Shown here piece by piece: positions 34,974 through 43,118 of a stretch of DNA of 64,000 bases (the first letter of the stretch is position 1; each line of letters starts with the position of its first letter). Position numbers and translations under genes: made by a program. The stretch comes from Geminicoccaceae bacterium (GTDB taxonomy: Bacteria > Pseudomonadota > Alphaproteobacteria > Geminicoccales > Geminicoccaceae), in assembly GCA_020638465.1 (NCBI GenBank), contig JACKIM010000002.1:1364001-1428000 (forward strand), read 5' to 3'. Below the pieces are notes generated by a model. That model was not told where the DNA came from. It did no database searches and saw only the letters and a list, made by a program, of their open reading frames with translations.

Positions 34974-36092
34974 TTGACCATTCATCTGAGCGAAGTGGGC
35001 CTGACCGTCCAGGAAGAAGTCCGTCTGGACGACATAGAACTCGAACTGAGGCCCGGACAGCTCTACGTCGTGCTCGGCCCCGCCTCGGCGGGCAAGACCT
35101 CGCTGCTGCGGGTCATCGCCGGCCTCGAACGGCCGACGGCCGGGCGCATCCTCGTCGACGGCGTCGACATGACCGGTGCCAGCCCGCGCCGGCGGAACGT
35201 GGCTATGGTCTACCGGCAAGCCATCAACTACCCGGCATTCACCGTCCACGACAATATCGCCGCTCCGCTTCGCATGCAGAAGATGCCAAAGGACGACATC
35301 GATGCCCGGGTGCGGCACATCGCGTCCACGTTGCGGATCGAGTCCAGTCTTCACCGCCTTCCGGCGGAGTTGCCGGTGGAACAGCAACAGCGTTGCGCGA
35401 TAGCCCGCGCCCTCGCCAGGGAAAGCTCGCTGCTGCTGCTCGACGAACCGCTGGCCGATCTCGACCGCAAGCCACGCGAGGAATTGCGCGAGGAACTGCG
35501 GGCGATCTTCGAAACTCGCGACTCGATCGTGGTCTACGGCACCGCCGAACCGCTGGAGGCACTGGCCATGGGCGGCACCGTGGCGATCATGGACGGCGGC
35601 CGCGTGCTGCAGGTCGGACCGGCATCGAAGATCCATCACCGGCCCGGCTCATCCGCCGTCGCCCGGGTGTTCTCCCATCCGCCGATGAACATGATCGACG
35701 TGCAGGTCGACCGCGGCATGGCGGTCAGCGAGTCCGGTCTTGCAATTCCACTTTCGGAGAAATTCGCCACGGCCAACAGACTGCGCATGACGGTTGGCGT
35801 GCGTGCCGAGCACCTTTCCCTCCTTCCCGACGGCAATCATTCCATTCCCATAGAAGGGACCGTGGAACTGTCCGAGATATCGGGTTCCGAGACCTTCGTC
35901 CATGTTGCCCAGGGGCGGACATCATGGATCGTGCAGCTATCCGGCGTGCATCAGCACGCGACGGGCGCATCGGTGACAATCTACCTCGATCCCTCGAAGA
36001 TCTTCGTGTTCGGCGAGACCGGCGCGCTTGAGGCATTTCCGGCAATCGATGCACAGGCGCTGGAGGGTGGAGGCGCATCATGGCGCGAATAG
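34974..36092 (+). CDS. GlpS-like ABC ATPase with degenerate signature
   Basis: ABC ATPase of the MalK/UgpC group, 372 residues, from a TTG start with GAGG seven bases upstream. It resembles the GlpS subunit of rhizobial glycerol importers (RRRNVAMVYRQAINYPAFTV; VVYGTAEPLEAL; MGG). Walker A keeps Lys41 (GPASAGKTS) and Walker B keeps Asp157-Glu158 (LLLLDEPLADLD). The signature normally reading LSGGQ is LPVEQ (residues 133-137), and the H-loop His position is Ala191. A TOBE-like C-terminal region follows. The next gene is its GlpT-like partner, overlapping by 13 bases. No permease gene is nearby. Confidence 0.85.
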   Translation: MTIHLSEVGLTVQEEVRLDDIELELRPGQLYVVLGPASAGKTSLLRVIAGLERPTAGRILVDGVDMTGASPRRRNVAMVYRQAINYPAFTVHDNIAAPLRMQKMPKDDIDARVRHIASTLRIESSLHRLPAELPVEQQQRCAIARALARESSLLLLDEPLADLDRKPREELREELRAIFETRDSIVVYGTAEPLEALAMGGTVAIMDGGRVLQVGPASKIHHRPGSSAVARVFSHPPMNMIDVQVDRGMAVSESGLAIPLSEKFATANRLRMTVGVRAEHLSLLPDGNHSIPIEGTVELSEISGSETFVHVAQGRTSWIVQLSGVHQHATGASVTIYLDPSKIFVFGETGALEAFPAIDAQALEGGGASWRE

Positions 36093-37168
36093 AATTGCGC
36101 GACCTCGCCCACAGTTTTGCCGTATCACCGCGGGAACCGCAGGATTGTGCGCTCAAGACGACCAATCTCGTCTGGGAGGATGGCGGCACCTACGCCCTGC
36201 TGGGTCCGCCGGATTGCGGCAATACGACACTGCTCGATCTGGTTTCGGGCCTGACCTCGCCAAGCCGGGGAAGCGTGCTGTTTGACGACAGGGACGTAAC
36301 GCCACTCGATGCGACAAGGCGCAACATCGCACAGGTTTTCCGGGTTCCGGTGGTCTATGACACGATGACCGTGGCGCAAAATCTGGGCCTTCCCCTGCGC
36401 AACCGCCGGATTCCGACTGCTGCCATCCAGGAGAAGGTTGCCGAAATTGCCGAGATGCTCGACCTGGATGAGTGCCTGCACGAGAAGGCATCGAGCCTGT
36501 CTTCCGACCGGAAACAGAAAATCTCGATGGGTCGCGGCCTGATCCGCGACAATGTCGCAGCAATCCTGTTCGACGAGCCGCTCGCCATGATCGCCCCCCG
36601 CATGAAGGGGCATGTCCTCCGGAAGCTCAGGCAGATCCATGCCCGGTTCCATCATACGATGGTCTATGCCACCTGGGATCAGGACGAGGCCCTGACCTTC
36701 GCCGACAAGGTTGCGGTGATGCAGGATGGCGAAGTCGTCCAGTTCGGAACACCGCAAGAGTTGTTCGAAGTGCCGGCGCATCGTTTTGTCGGTTATTTCA
36801 TCGGCTCGCCGGGGATGAACTTCCTGCCCTGTCGTCCGGATGACGAGGGTCTTTCGGTCGATGACATGCGCATCGCCCTTGGCGGTCGGTGGATGGCCGC
36901 GGCGCGCGGACATGCGGGAAAGCGGCTCGAACTTGGCGTTCGACCCGAATTTCTGCGTCTGGAGACGGACACCAGTTCGCGAGGTGTGCCCATTCAGGTT
37001 TTGCGCATCGACGATATGGGTGCCTATCGTATCGTCACGGTCGGGATGGGTCGCCACCAGCTCAAGGTGAAGGTGCCCGAAGGCATCCCCTTCCCGCCCG
37101 ATCTGGGTCATCTGGTCTTCGATGAGGAGCGCACCTTCCTCTATGCCGACCAGCGTCTCGTCGCCTGA
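36080..37168 (+). CDS. GlpT-like ABC ATPase lacking the Walker A lysine
   Basis: ABC ATPase-like protein of 362 residues, similar to GlpT of rhizobial glycerol importers (WEDGGTYALLGP; RNIAQVFRVPVVYDTMTVAQNL in part; FVGYFIGSPGMNF). Several catalytic positions are altered: Walker A is GPPDCGNTT with Asn48 (codon AAT at 36221) instead of Lys, the signature is LSSDR (140-144), the D-loop reads LAMIAP, and the H-loop His is Trp199 (ATWDQDEA). Walker B (AILFDEP) is intact. The frame is unbroken and full-length, so it is probably expressed but unable to hydrolyse ATP normally (inference). GGAGG precedes the ATG. Confidence 0.85.
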   Translation: MARIELRDLAHSFAVSPREPQDCALKTTNLVWEDGGTYALLGPPDCGNTTLLDLVSGLTSPSRGSVLFDDRDVTPLDATRRNIAQVFRVPVVYDTMTVAQNLGLPLRNRRIPTAAIQEKVAEIAEMLDLDECLHEKASSLSSDRKQKISMGRGLIRDNVAAILFDEPLAMIAPRMKGHVLRKLRQIHARFHHTMVYATWDQDEALTFADKVAVMQDGEVVQFGTPQELFEVPAHRFVGYFIGSPGMNFLPCRPDDEGLSVDDMRIALGGRWMAAARGHAGKRLELGVRPEFLRLETDTSSRGVPIQVLRIDDMGAYRIVTVGMGRHQLKVKVPEGIPFPPDLGHLVFDEERTFLYADQRLVA

Positions 37169-37175
37169 CGACCCG

Positions 37176-37191
37176 GCGCGTTCGAACGCGC
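37176..37191. terminator. 16-bp palindrome between convergent genes
   Basis: GCGCGTTCGAACGCGC is a perfect palindrome in the 37-bp gap between the GlpT-like gene and the EamA transporter gene, whose 3' ends face each other. It can form a hairpin in both transcripts and may act as a bidirectional terminator, though there are no T runs. Confidence 0.45.
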
Positions 37192-37205
37192 GCCTACTCG
37201 GCCCG

Positions 37206-38129
37206 TCAGCGGATCCTGGCCCGTTCCGACAATCCGATCCCGCCCAGAACGAGTGCCAGGGCGATGGCGTGATACACCTCGAAGCTTTCGTTCAGCAGCA
37301 ATACGGCGAGAATGGCGGCAAAGATCGGGACCAGGTTGACGAATACGCCCGCACGCTCGGGCCCGATCAGTTCCACTCCGCGAATGAAGAAGATCTGCGA
37401 CAGGAATGACGGGAAGATCGCGACATAGGCGGTGACGACCCAGCCTTGCGCGGTCGGCCACTGGGTTCCTCCGCCAAGCCATTCGACCAGTGCGAGCGGC
37501 AATGACGAGACAGCGGCGATGATCGAGAGCCAGCTGAGGAATACCATCCCCGGCATTGGCGGCCGCACCTTGAGGCCCAGTGTATAACCGCCATAGAACA
37601 GGCATGCGACCAGCATGAGCGCATCACCGGGATTGAATTCCAGATTGAGCAGACGGTCGAGATCGCCGCGGCTGGCGACCGCAATGACGCCCACGAGCGT
37701 CATGATCACGCCGGCGACCTGCATCGCGCCGATCCGCGTGGAAAAGACGAACACGGACATGACGAGAACGATCACCGGTATGGTTCCCTGCAGGATGCCG
37801 ATGTTGATGCCGGTGGTATGATGCGAGGCGATGTAGAACAGCGAATTGAACGCGGTGAAGCCGAGCACCGCCATGAGGACGATCCGCAGCGGTGCCTTGC
37901 GCAACATGGGCCAGGTTTCGCGCAGCTCGTTGCGGTACATCATCACCAGGAACGAACTGACGAACAGCCAGCGCAGCGCCACCAGAAGCAGCGGTGAGAC
38001 ATTGTCGACGGCAAACTGTCCGGCAATGGCATTTCCGCCCCAGCACAACATCGTCGCCGCAAGATAGGCGTAAGCCACCATCGAACCCGGCAATTCCCTG
38101 CCCCCCTCTACGAAGCCGAATGTCCTCAT
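37206..38129 (-). CDS. EamA/DMT-family transporter
   Basis: Inner-membrane drug/metabolite transporter of 307 residues with ten predicted membrane helices in two EamA repeats (first from LAATMLCWGGNAIAGQFAV, second from ALMLVACLFYGGYTLGL). The motif LRWLFVS in the first repeat and RAGVFVNLVPIFAAILAVLLLNE in the second (partly quoted: VFVNLVPIFAAILAVL) are typical. An ATG at residue 17 (MVAYAYLAATM) is an alternative start. Substrate unknown. It stands alone between convergent ABC ATPases and a thioesterase gene. Confidence 0.92.
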   Translation of the reverse strand: MRTFGFVEGGRELPGSMVAYAYLAATMLCWGGNAIAGQFAVDNVSPLLLVALRWLFVSSFLVMMYRNELRETWPMLRKAPLRIVLMAVLGFTAFNSLFYIASHHTTGINIGILQGTIPVIVLVMSVFVFSTRIGAMQVAGVIMTLVGVIAVASRGDLDRLLNLEFNPGDALMLVACLFYGGYTLGLKVRPPMPGMVFLSWLSIIAAVSSLPLALVEWLGGGTQWPTAQGWVVTAYVAIFPSFLSQIFFIRGVELIGPERAGVFVNLVPIFAAILAVLLLNESFEVYHAIALALVLGGIGLSERARIR

Positions 38130-38223
38130 AGACGTCCGTCCCGCCGCTGTCCAAGGAAGGCGGAGACAAGGACGCCGGGCGAGGATTTCATCGAGACGCT
38201 ACTGCTTCTCAGTTGGCAGATAT

Positions 38224-38655
38224 CTACAATTGTTCAATGCTCGCCAGTGGCACGCCGCGCGGATCATCGTGACCGGTGCGATAGCGCCATGTTCCACTAC
38301 CGAAGGAAATCTCCCCTCCAGCCGCTTCAGTGACGGCAATATCGGCGAAGAACGACTTGCGCCCGCCGCCACGGTGCGTCGCCGTGGCCGTGATGATGCC
38401 GCTTCGTGCCTGACCGGTGAACTGCGTGGTGAGCGAGAGGGTCAACGCCTTGCGAATGTTGCCATCGACAGGGCAATAGGTGCCGGCATAACCGCCGGCG
38501 GTATCCATCAGCGTCGTCAGCACGCCGCCATGGAGAATGCCACTGCGATTGAGCATTTCGGGTCGGATGGCGAGAGAGAGTACGGCAAGCCCCTCTTCCC
38601 AGCGGTGGATTTCCATGCCGAGCCAGCGCCCGAATGCTCCCATTTGCTCGTCCAT
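38224..38655 (-). CDS. PaaI-type hotdog thioesterase
   Basis: Acyl-CoA thioesterase family protein of 143 residues. The hotdog-fold signature HGGVLTTLMDTAGGYAG contains the conserved HGG and Asp. MDEQMGAFGRWLGMEIHRW is a typical N-terminus. Its ATG overlaps the stop of the pncC-like gene by one base (TGATG), so it is the last gene of the ispDF-pncC-thioesterase unit. Acyl group specificity unknown. Confidence 0.9.
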   Translation of the reverse strand: MDEQMGAFGRWLGMEIHRWEEGLAVLSLAIRPEMLNRSGILHGGVLTTLMDTAGGYAGTYCPVDGNIRKALTLSLTTQFTGQARSGIITATATHRGGGRKSFFADIAVTEAAGGEISFGSGTWRYRTGHDDPRGVPLASIEQL

Positions 38656-39149
38656 CAGGCCGTCACCTCCATGAGCAGTTCCAGAGCCCGACGCACCGTC
38701 GCCCGACGAATGGCAGCACGATCTCCGGAAAATACGTGATGCTCGGACCGGGTTGGCCCGGACCTGCCCGCACGGGCAAAATGAACGAGACCGACCGGCT
38801 TGCCGGCACTGCCGCCGTCAGGTCCGGCAACGCCGGTGACCGCCACGGCGACATCGGCATGACTTGCCGCGAGTGCGCCTTCGGCCATCTGCGCCGCCAC
38901 CTCTCGCGAGACGGCACCATGCTTCATCAGGGTTTCCTCTTCGACACCCAGCATTTCCATCTTGGCGGCATTCGAATAAGTGACAAAGCCGCGGTCGAGC
39001 ACGGCCGAGGATCCGGGAACATCCGTGATCGAGGCGGCGATGAGGCCACCCGTGCAGGATTCGGCCGTGGCCACCACCACGCCGCGCCGACCGAACGACA
39101 CCACCAGTTCGGCGGCCAGCGCATCGATCGTTCCGACTGCTCCGCTCAC
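38655..39149 (-). CDS. pncC: CinA C-terminal-type nicotinamide-nucleotide amidohydrolase
   Basis: PncC-type enzyme (164 residues) deamidating nicotinamide mononucleotide in NAD recycling. The family signature VVVATAESCTGGLIAASIT is at the N-terminus, followed by FVTYSNAAKMEMLGV and VAVTGVAGPDGGSAGKPVG. The start is GTG at 39149, overlapping the ispDF stop by four bases (GTGA); an upstream-open frame gives unrelated residues. It corresponds only to the C-terminal domain of full CinA, as is normal in Alphaproteobacteria next to ispDF. Confidence 0.92.
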   Translation of the reverse strand: MSGAVGTIDALAAELVVSFGRRGVVVATAESCTGGLIAASITDVPGSSAVLDRGFVTYSNAAKMEMLGVEEETLMKHGAVSREVAAQMAEGALAASHADVAVAVTGVAGPDGGSAGKPVGLVHFARAGRSGPTRSEHHVFSGDRAAIRRATVRRALELLMEVTA

Positions 39150-40306
39150 GTCTGCTGCTCCATGCCCACCGTGACCGTGGCGTGCGCCATGATCCCTTCC
39201 TCGCGCCCGGTGAAACCGAGCCGCTCCGTCGTGGATGCCTTCACGCTCACCTGATCGATCCCGATGGCAAGGATGCTGGCGATCCGCTCGCGCATCGCAC
39301 TTCGGTGCGGGCCGATCTTCGGCCGTTCGCAGAGAATGACCAGATCGACATGTTCGATGAATCCGCCACGCGCACGGACCCGGCTGGCCGCATGTTCGAG
39401 AAAGATCACCGAATCGGCATCGCGCCACTTCGGATCGCCGGGCGGGAAGTGGCTGCCGATATCGCCATCCGCGATGGCCCCGAACAGTGCATCGGTGATG
39501 GCATGCAGGGCGACATCGGCATCCGAATGGCCGGCGAGGCCCCGGTCATGGGGGATGACCAGACCGCCGAGGACCAGTGGCCGCCCGGTTTCGAACGCGT
39601 GCACGTCGATACCCAGACCCGTACGCCAGCGCACCGCCGGCAATCCGCAAAGGCGCGCGGCCCGCGCAAGATCGTCATTGCGGGTGATCTTGATGTTGTC
39701 CTCCTCTCCCTCGACCGTCACCACCTCGCCGCCGGACATCCCGACGATTGCAGCGTCATCCGTGCGACCGGTACCGGCGAACTTCCTGTGGGCAGCGAGC
39801 AGCAGATCGAAACGGAAACCCTGCGGTGTCTGCGAACGGCGGACGTCATCCCGGGGAATTTCACCCGTCACCCTGTCTCCGGTCACCTTCTTGAGCGTAT
39901 CGGGAACGGCCGCCACCGGGAGGATGGCCTCATGACGCGCAAGACCGTCGAGAACGCGTTCGACCAATGCCGTCGAGACGAGCGGGCGCGCACCGTCATG
40001 GACCAGGACATTGACCGGCGGACCGTCGAGGGCAAGCCGCTCAAGCCCATGGAGGGTACTGGCCTGCCGGTCGTCACCGCCCATGACCGGTGCCGGCAGG
40101 TCGAGCCCCCGCGTGGCGCATCGATAGTCATCAAGGTGTCCGTCGCCGATCACCAGTTGCACATGGTCGATACGGGGAACGGCCATGAACGTGTCGATGG
40201 CGCGGCGCAACACGGTCCGGTCACCGAGGCGCGCATATTGCTTCGGCCGATCCCCGCCGAATCTCGTGCTGTTGCCGCCTGCAACGATCAAAACCGCATT
40301 CTGCAT
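39146..40306 (-). CDS. ispDF: Bifunctional IspD/IspF isoprenoid synthesis enzyme
   Basis: Fused enzyme of the MEP isoprenoid pathway, 386 residues. The N-terminal IspD domain (CDP-ME synthesis) has LIVAGGNSTRFGGDRPKQY, VHDGARPLV and RSQTPQGFR. The C-terminal IspF domain (cyclodiphosphate synthesis, from about residue 228) has GLGIDVHAFE, LAGHSDADVALHAITDAL and KASTTERLGFTGREEGI, with metal-binding Asp/His in GIDVHA and the later His in AGHSDAD. The ATG at 40306 gives the normal beginning MQNAVLIVAGG. The IspD-IspF fusion is typical of Alphaproteobacteria. Divergent from ntrB. Confidence 0.97.
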   Translation of the reverse strand: MQNAVLIVAGGNSTRFGGDRPKQYARLGDRTVLRRAIDTFMAVPRIDHVQLVIGDGHLDDYRCATRGLDLPAPVMGGDDRQASTLHGLERLALDGPPVNVLVHDGARPLVSTALVERVLDGLARHEAILPVAAVPDTLKKVTGDRVTGEIPRDDVRRSQTPQGFRFDLLLAAHRKFAGTGRTDDAAIVGMSGGEVVTVEGEEDNIKITRNDDLARAARLCGLPAVRWRTGLGIDVHAFETGRPLVLGGLVIPHDRGLAGHSDADVALHAITDALFGAIADGDIGSHFPPGDPKWRDADSVIFLEHAASRVRARGGFIEHVDLVILCERPKIGPHRSAMRERIASILAIGIDQVSVKASTTERLGFTGREEGIMAHATVTVGMEQQT

Positions 40307-40439
40307 GAAACTTCCGTCAGGCTGGTGTGTGCGACACCCGTTAACCACATGGTGGGCGACAATCTAGGAACTCGATGGGGGACTGCCAAGCGTGACAAAC
40401 GCTTGCAGGCAAAGGGCAATTGTGGTCATGATCTGCCAT

Positions 40440-40473
40440 AAATTTAGGCATTCGATATCATTTGCCTAAATTT
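40440..40473 (+). promoter_or_regulatory. Perfect 11-bp inverted repeat before ntrB
   Basis: AAATTTAGGCA and its complement TGCCTAAATTT are separated by 12 bases, centre to centre 23 bp or about two helical turns, ending 26 bases before the ntrB GTG. The site is AT-rich in a GC-rich genome. A shorter repeat, CAAGCG-N7-CGCTTG, lies at 40387-40405. Both are in the divergent ispDF/ntrB region and look like regulator sites. Confidence 0.55.
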
Positions 40474-40499
40474 CACCCATTTATCAGGACCCGACAGAC

Positions 40500-41585
40500 G
40501 TGAACTCAAGCGGGCTCACCCCCTCCCTCATCATCGACGCCCTGCCGTCAGCTGTCGTCGCCCTCGACGAGCACGGCAGTTTCATCACGCTCAACCCGGC
40601 GGCCGAGCAGATGTTCTCGGCCAGCGCCAACCAGCTCTGCGGTCGCCCGTTCAGGGACCTGCTGGCACCGCATTCGACATTGGCGGGCCTCATCGAGCAG
40701 GTCCGCCTGGACGGGGTCTCGGTATCGGAATATGGCATCGCCCTGACGCTGACCCGCGGCAAGGCCGCCGATGTCGATGTTCACATCGTGCCGATGAGTG
40801 ACAGCGGACCCATTTTGATCCTGCTGCACCGCTGCTCGGTGGCCCAGCGTCTCGACCGCCATCTCGCCCATCGCGGCAGCGCGCGGTCGATTGCAGCCCT
40901 TGCCCAGACGCTGGCCCACGAGATCAAGAATCCATTGTCGGGAATTCGCGGTGCGGCGCAATTGCTGGATCACGACCTCAACGACGAGGACAAGGCGCTG
41001 GTCCAGCTCATCTGCGACGAGACCGACCGCGTTGTGGCACTGATCGACGGCATGGACCCCTTCGCCGAACAGCGCCCGATCGAACGCAGACCGGTCAACA
41101 TCCACCTGGTGCTGGAGCATGTCCGCCGGGTCGCCGAGAACGGCTTTGCGCGCCACATTCAGATCATCGAGGGATATGACCCGTCATTGCCCGAAATTGC
41201 CGGTGACCGCGACCAGCTCATCCAGGTCTTTCTCAATCTGGTGAAGAACGCCGCCGAGGCAGCACCGCGGCAGGGCGGGCAGGTCATCCTCACCACCCAC
41301 TACCAGCACGGCCTGCGCGTGCAGGTCGGCAACTCGCAGGAACGCATCGAGTTGCCGATCACCATCGAGGTGCGCGACAACGGTCAGGGCGTCACGGCCG
41401 ACATGATCGACCACCTGTTCGAGCCCTTCATCTCGTCCAAGCCCAAGGGGCGCGGACTCGGCCTGTCCCTGGTGGCCAAGATCGTCAACGACCATGGCGG
41501 CATCGTCGCCTATGCCAGCGAGGAGGACGGACCGGTCTTCCGCGTCCGCCTGCCGGCTTTCCGCCCCGAAAAGCCGCGGCCATGA
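40500..41585 (+). CDS. ntrB: Nitrogen regulation sensor kinase NtrB
   Basis: Cytoplasmic histidine kinase of 361 residues that phosphorylates NtrC under nitrogen limitation. A PAS-like N-terminal domain (IIDALPSAVVALDEHG) is followed by the H-box with His140 (TLAHEIKNPLSGIRGAAQLL), N-box (NLVKNAAEAA), G1 (VRDNGQGV) and G2 (KGRGLGLSLVAKI). The start is GTG at 40500 with no strong ribosome site. The dusB gene that precedes ntrB in many Alphaproteobacteria is absent; ispDF is divergent instead. ntrC follows after 69 bases. Confidence 0.96.
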   Translation: MNSSGLTPSLIIDALPSAVVALDEHGSFITLNPAAEQMFSASANQLCGRPFRDLLAPHSTLAGLIEQVRLDGVSVSEYGIALTLTRGKAADVDVHIVPMSDSGPILILLHRCSVAQRLDRHLAHRGSARSIAALAQTLAHEIKNPLSGIRGAAQLLDHDLNDEDKALVQLICDETDRVVALIDGMDPFAEQRPIERRPVNIHLVLEHVRRVAENGFARHIQIIEGYDPSLPEIAGDRDQLIQVFLNLVKNAAEAAPRQGGQVILTTHYQHGLRVQVGNSQERIELPITIEVRDNGQGVTADMIDHLFEPFISSKPKGRGLGLSLVAKIVNDHGGIVAYASEEDGPVFRVRLPAFRPEKPRP

Positions 41586-41654
41586 GCATCGTGGACGACC
41601 TTCGCCGGATGAAGATGAACGCTCCAAGCCCCGCATGGATCAGGAGGACCTGTC

Positions 41655-43100
41655 ATGAATGATGAAACCGTCCTGCTGGCCGAAGACGATTCCGCGGTGC
41701 GCATGGTCGTCTCGCGGGCGCTGTCGCGCCAGGGATATCGCGTTCAGGCCACAAGCGTCGCCAGCGCGTTGTGGCGCTGGGTCGCCGATGGCGAGGGCGA
41801 CATCGTCATCACGGATGTGGGCCTGCCCGACGAGAACAGCCTCGATCTGCTGCCCAAGATCAAGTCCCGGCGACCAGACCTGCCCGTGATCGTCATGAGT
41901 GCGCAGAATACGCTGCTCACCGCCGTACGCGCGACAGAACGTGGCGCGTTCGAATACCTGCCCAAGCCGTTCGACATCGATTCGCTCGTGGCGACCGTGC
42001 AGCGGGCCCTCACGCGCCGGAACAGGGCCGCGGCGCAGATGAACCGCGAGGAAATGCCGGAAGGACAACTGCCGATCATCGGCCGTTCGGCAGCGATGCA
42101 GGAGATCTACAGGGTCATCGCCCGCCTCACGGGCACGGATCTGACCGTGCTGATCGCCGGCGAAAGCGGTACCGGCAAGGAGTTGGTCGCACGTGCGCTG
42201 CACGATTTCGGCCGCCGCCGCGACGGCCCGTTCGTCGCGGTCAACATGGCGGCAATCCCGCGCGAACTGATCGAGAGCGAGCTGTTCGGCCACGAAAAGG
42301 GATCGTTCACAGGCGCGTCCGGTCGCCGGACCGGTCGCTTCGAGCAGGCCCAGGATGGCACATTGTTCCTCGACGAGATCGGTGACATGCCGCTTGAAGC
42401 CCAGACCCGGCTGCTGCGGGTCCTGCAGCAGGGCGAGTTCGTGCCGGTGGGCGGCGATGTTCCACACAAGACCAACGTGAGAATCATTGCCGCCAGCCAC
42501 CGCGACCTCAAGCTGATGGTCGAGCAGGGACTGTTCCGGGAGGATCTGTACTACCGCCTCAATGTCGTGCCCCTGCGCCTTCCACCGCTGCGCGAGCGGT
42601 TCGACGACATCGCCGCGCTCGCGCACCATTTCCTCGCCAAGGCGCATGATGAGGGCCTGCCGCTCAAGACGCTCACGCCCGGCGCCTTGCGCCGCCTTCG
42701 CGCTCATTCCTGGCCGGGCAATGTTCGCGAACTAGAGAATCTCATCCGACGTGTAGCGGTACTCTACAGCGAGGAGACCATCGACGAGACCTGCATCGTT
42801 GCCCAGCTCGTCGAGGCCAAGACCGTGCAGGAAACCGTCACGACCGCCGATGTCGACATTCCACTGGCCACCGCCGTGGAACGCCATCTCGACCGTTACC
42901 TGCGCGCCTTCGAAGGCGACGAAATGCCCACAGGGGTTTACCAGCACATCCTCAGTGAAGTGGAAGGGCCGCTCATTCGACGCATCCTCCTTGCCACCCG
43001 TGGCAACCAGCTCAAGGCGGCAGATATCCTCGGTCTCAACCGAAATACATTGAGAAAGAAGATCAAGGAACACGACATTCAATTGATACGCGGGCTCTAA
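41655..43100 (+). CDS. ntrC: Nitrogen regulation response regulator NtrC
   Basis: Sigma-54-dependent activator of 481 residues. The receiver domain has phosphoacceptor Asp54 (VITDVGLPDE). The AAA+ domain has Walker A GESGTGKE, the sigma-54-contact loop as GSFTGA, Walker B GTLFLDEIGD and the R-finger region REDLYYRLNVVPL. A Fis-type HTH ends the protein (LKAADILGLNRNTLRKKIKE). GGAGG lies before the ATG (AGGAGGACCTGTC). NtrB is the cognate kinase; targets should be nitrogen assimilation genes. Confidence 0.97.
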   Translation: MNDETVLLAEDDSAVRMVVSRALSRQGYRVQATSVASALWRWVADGEGDIVITDVGLPDENSLDLLPKIKSRRPDLPVIVMSAQNTLLTAVRATERGAFEYLPKPFDIDSLVATVQRALTRRNRAAAQMNREEMPEGQLPIIGRSAAMQEIYRVIARLTGTDLTVLIAGESGTGKELVARALHDFGRRRDGPFVAVNMAAIPRELIESELFGHEKGSFTGASGRRTGRFEQAQDGTLFLDEIGDMPLEAQTRLLRVLQQGEFVPVGGDVPHKTNVRIIAASHRDLKLMVEQGLFREDLYYRLNVVPLRLPPLRERFDDIAALAHHFLAKAHDEGLPLKTLTPGALRRLRAHSWPGNVRELENLIRRVAVLYSEETIDETCIVAQLVEAKTVQETVTTADVDIPLATAVERHLDRYLRAFEGDEMPTGVYQHILSEVEGPLIRRILLATRGNQLKAADILGLNRNTLRKKIKEHDIQLIRGL

Positions 43101-43118
43101 TATGCTCGACTTACGGTA

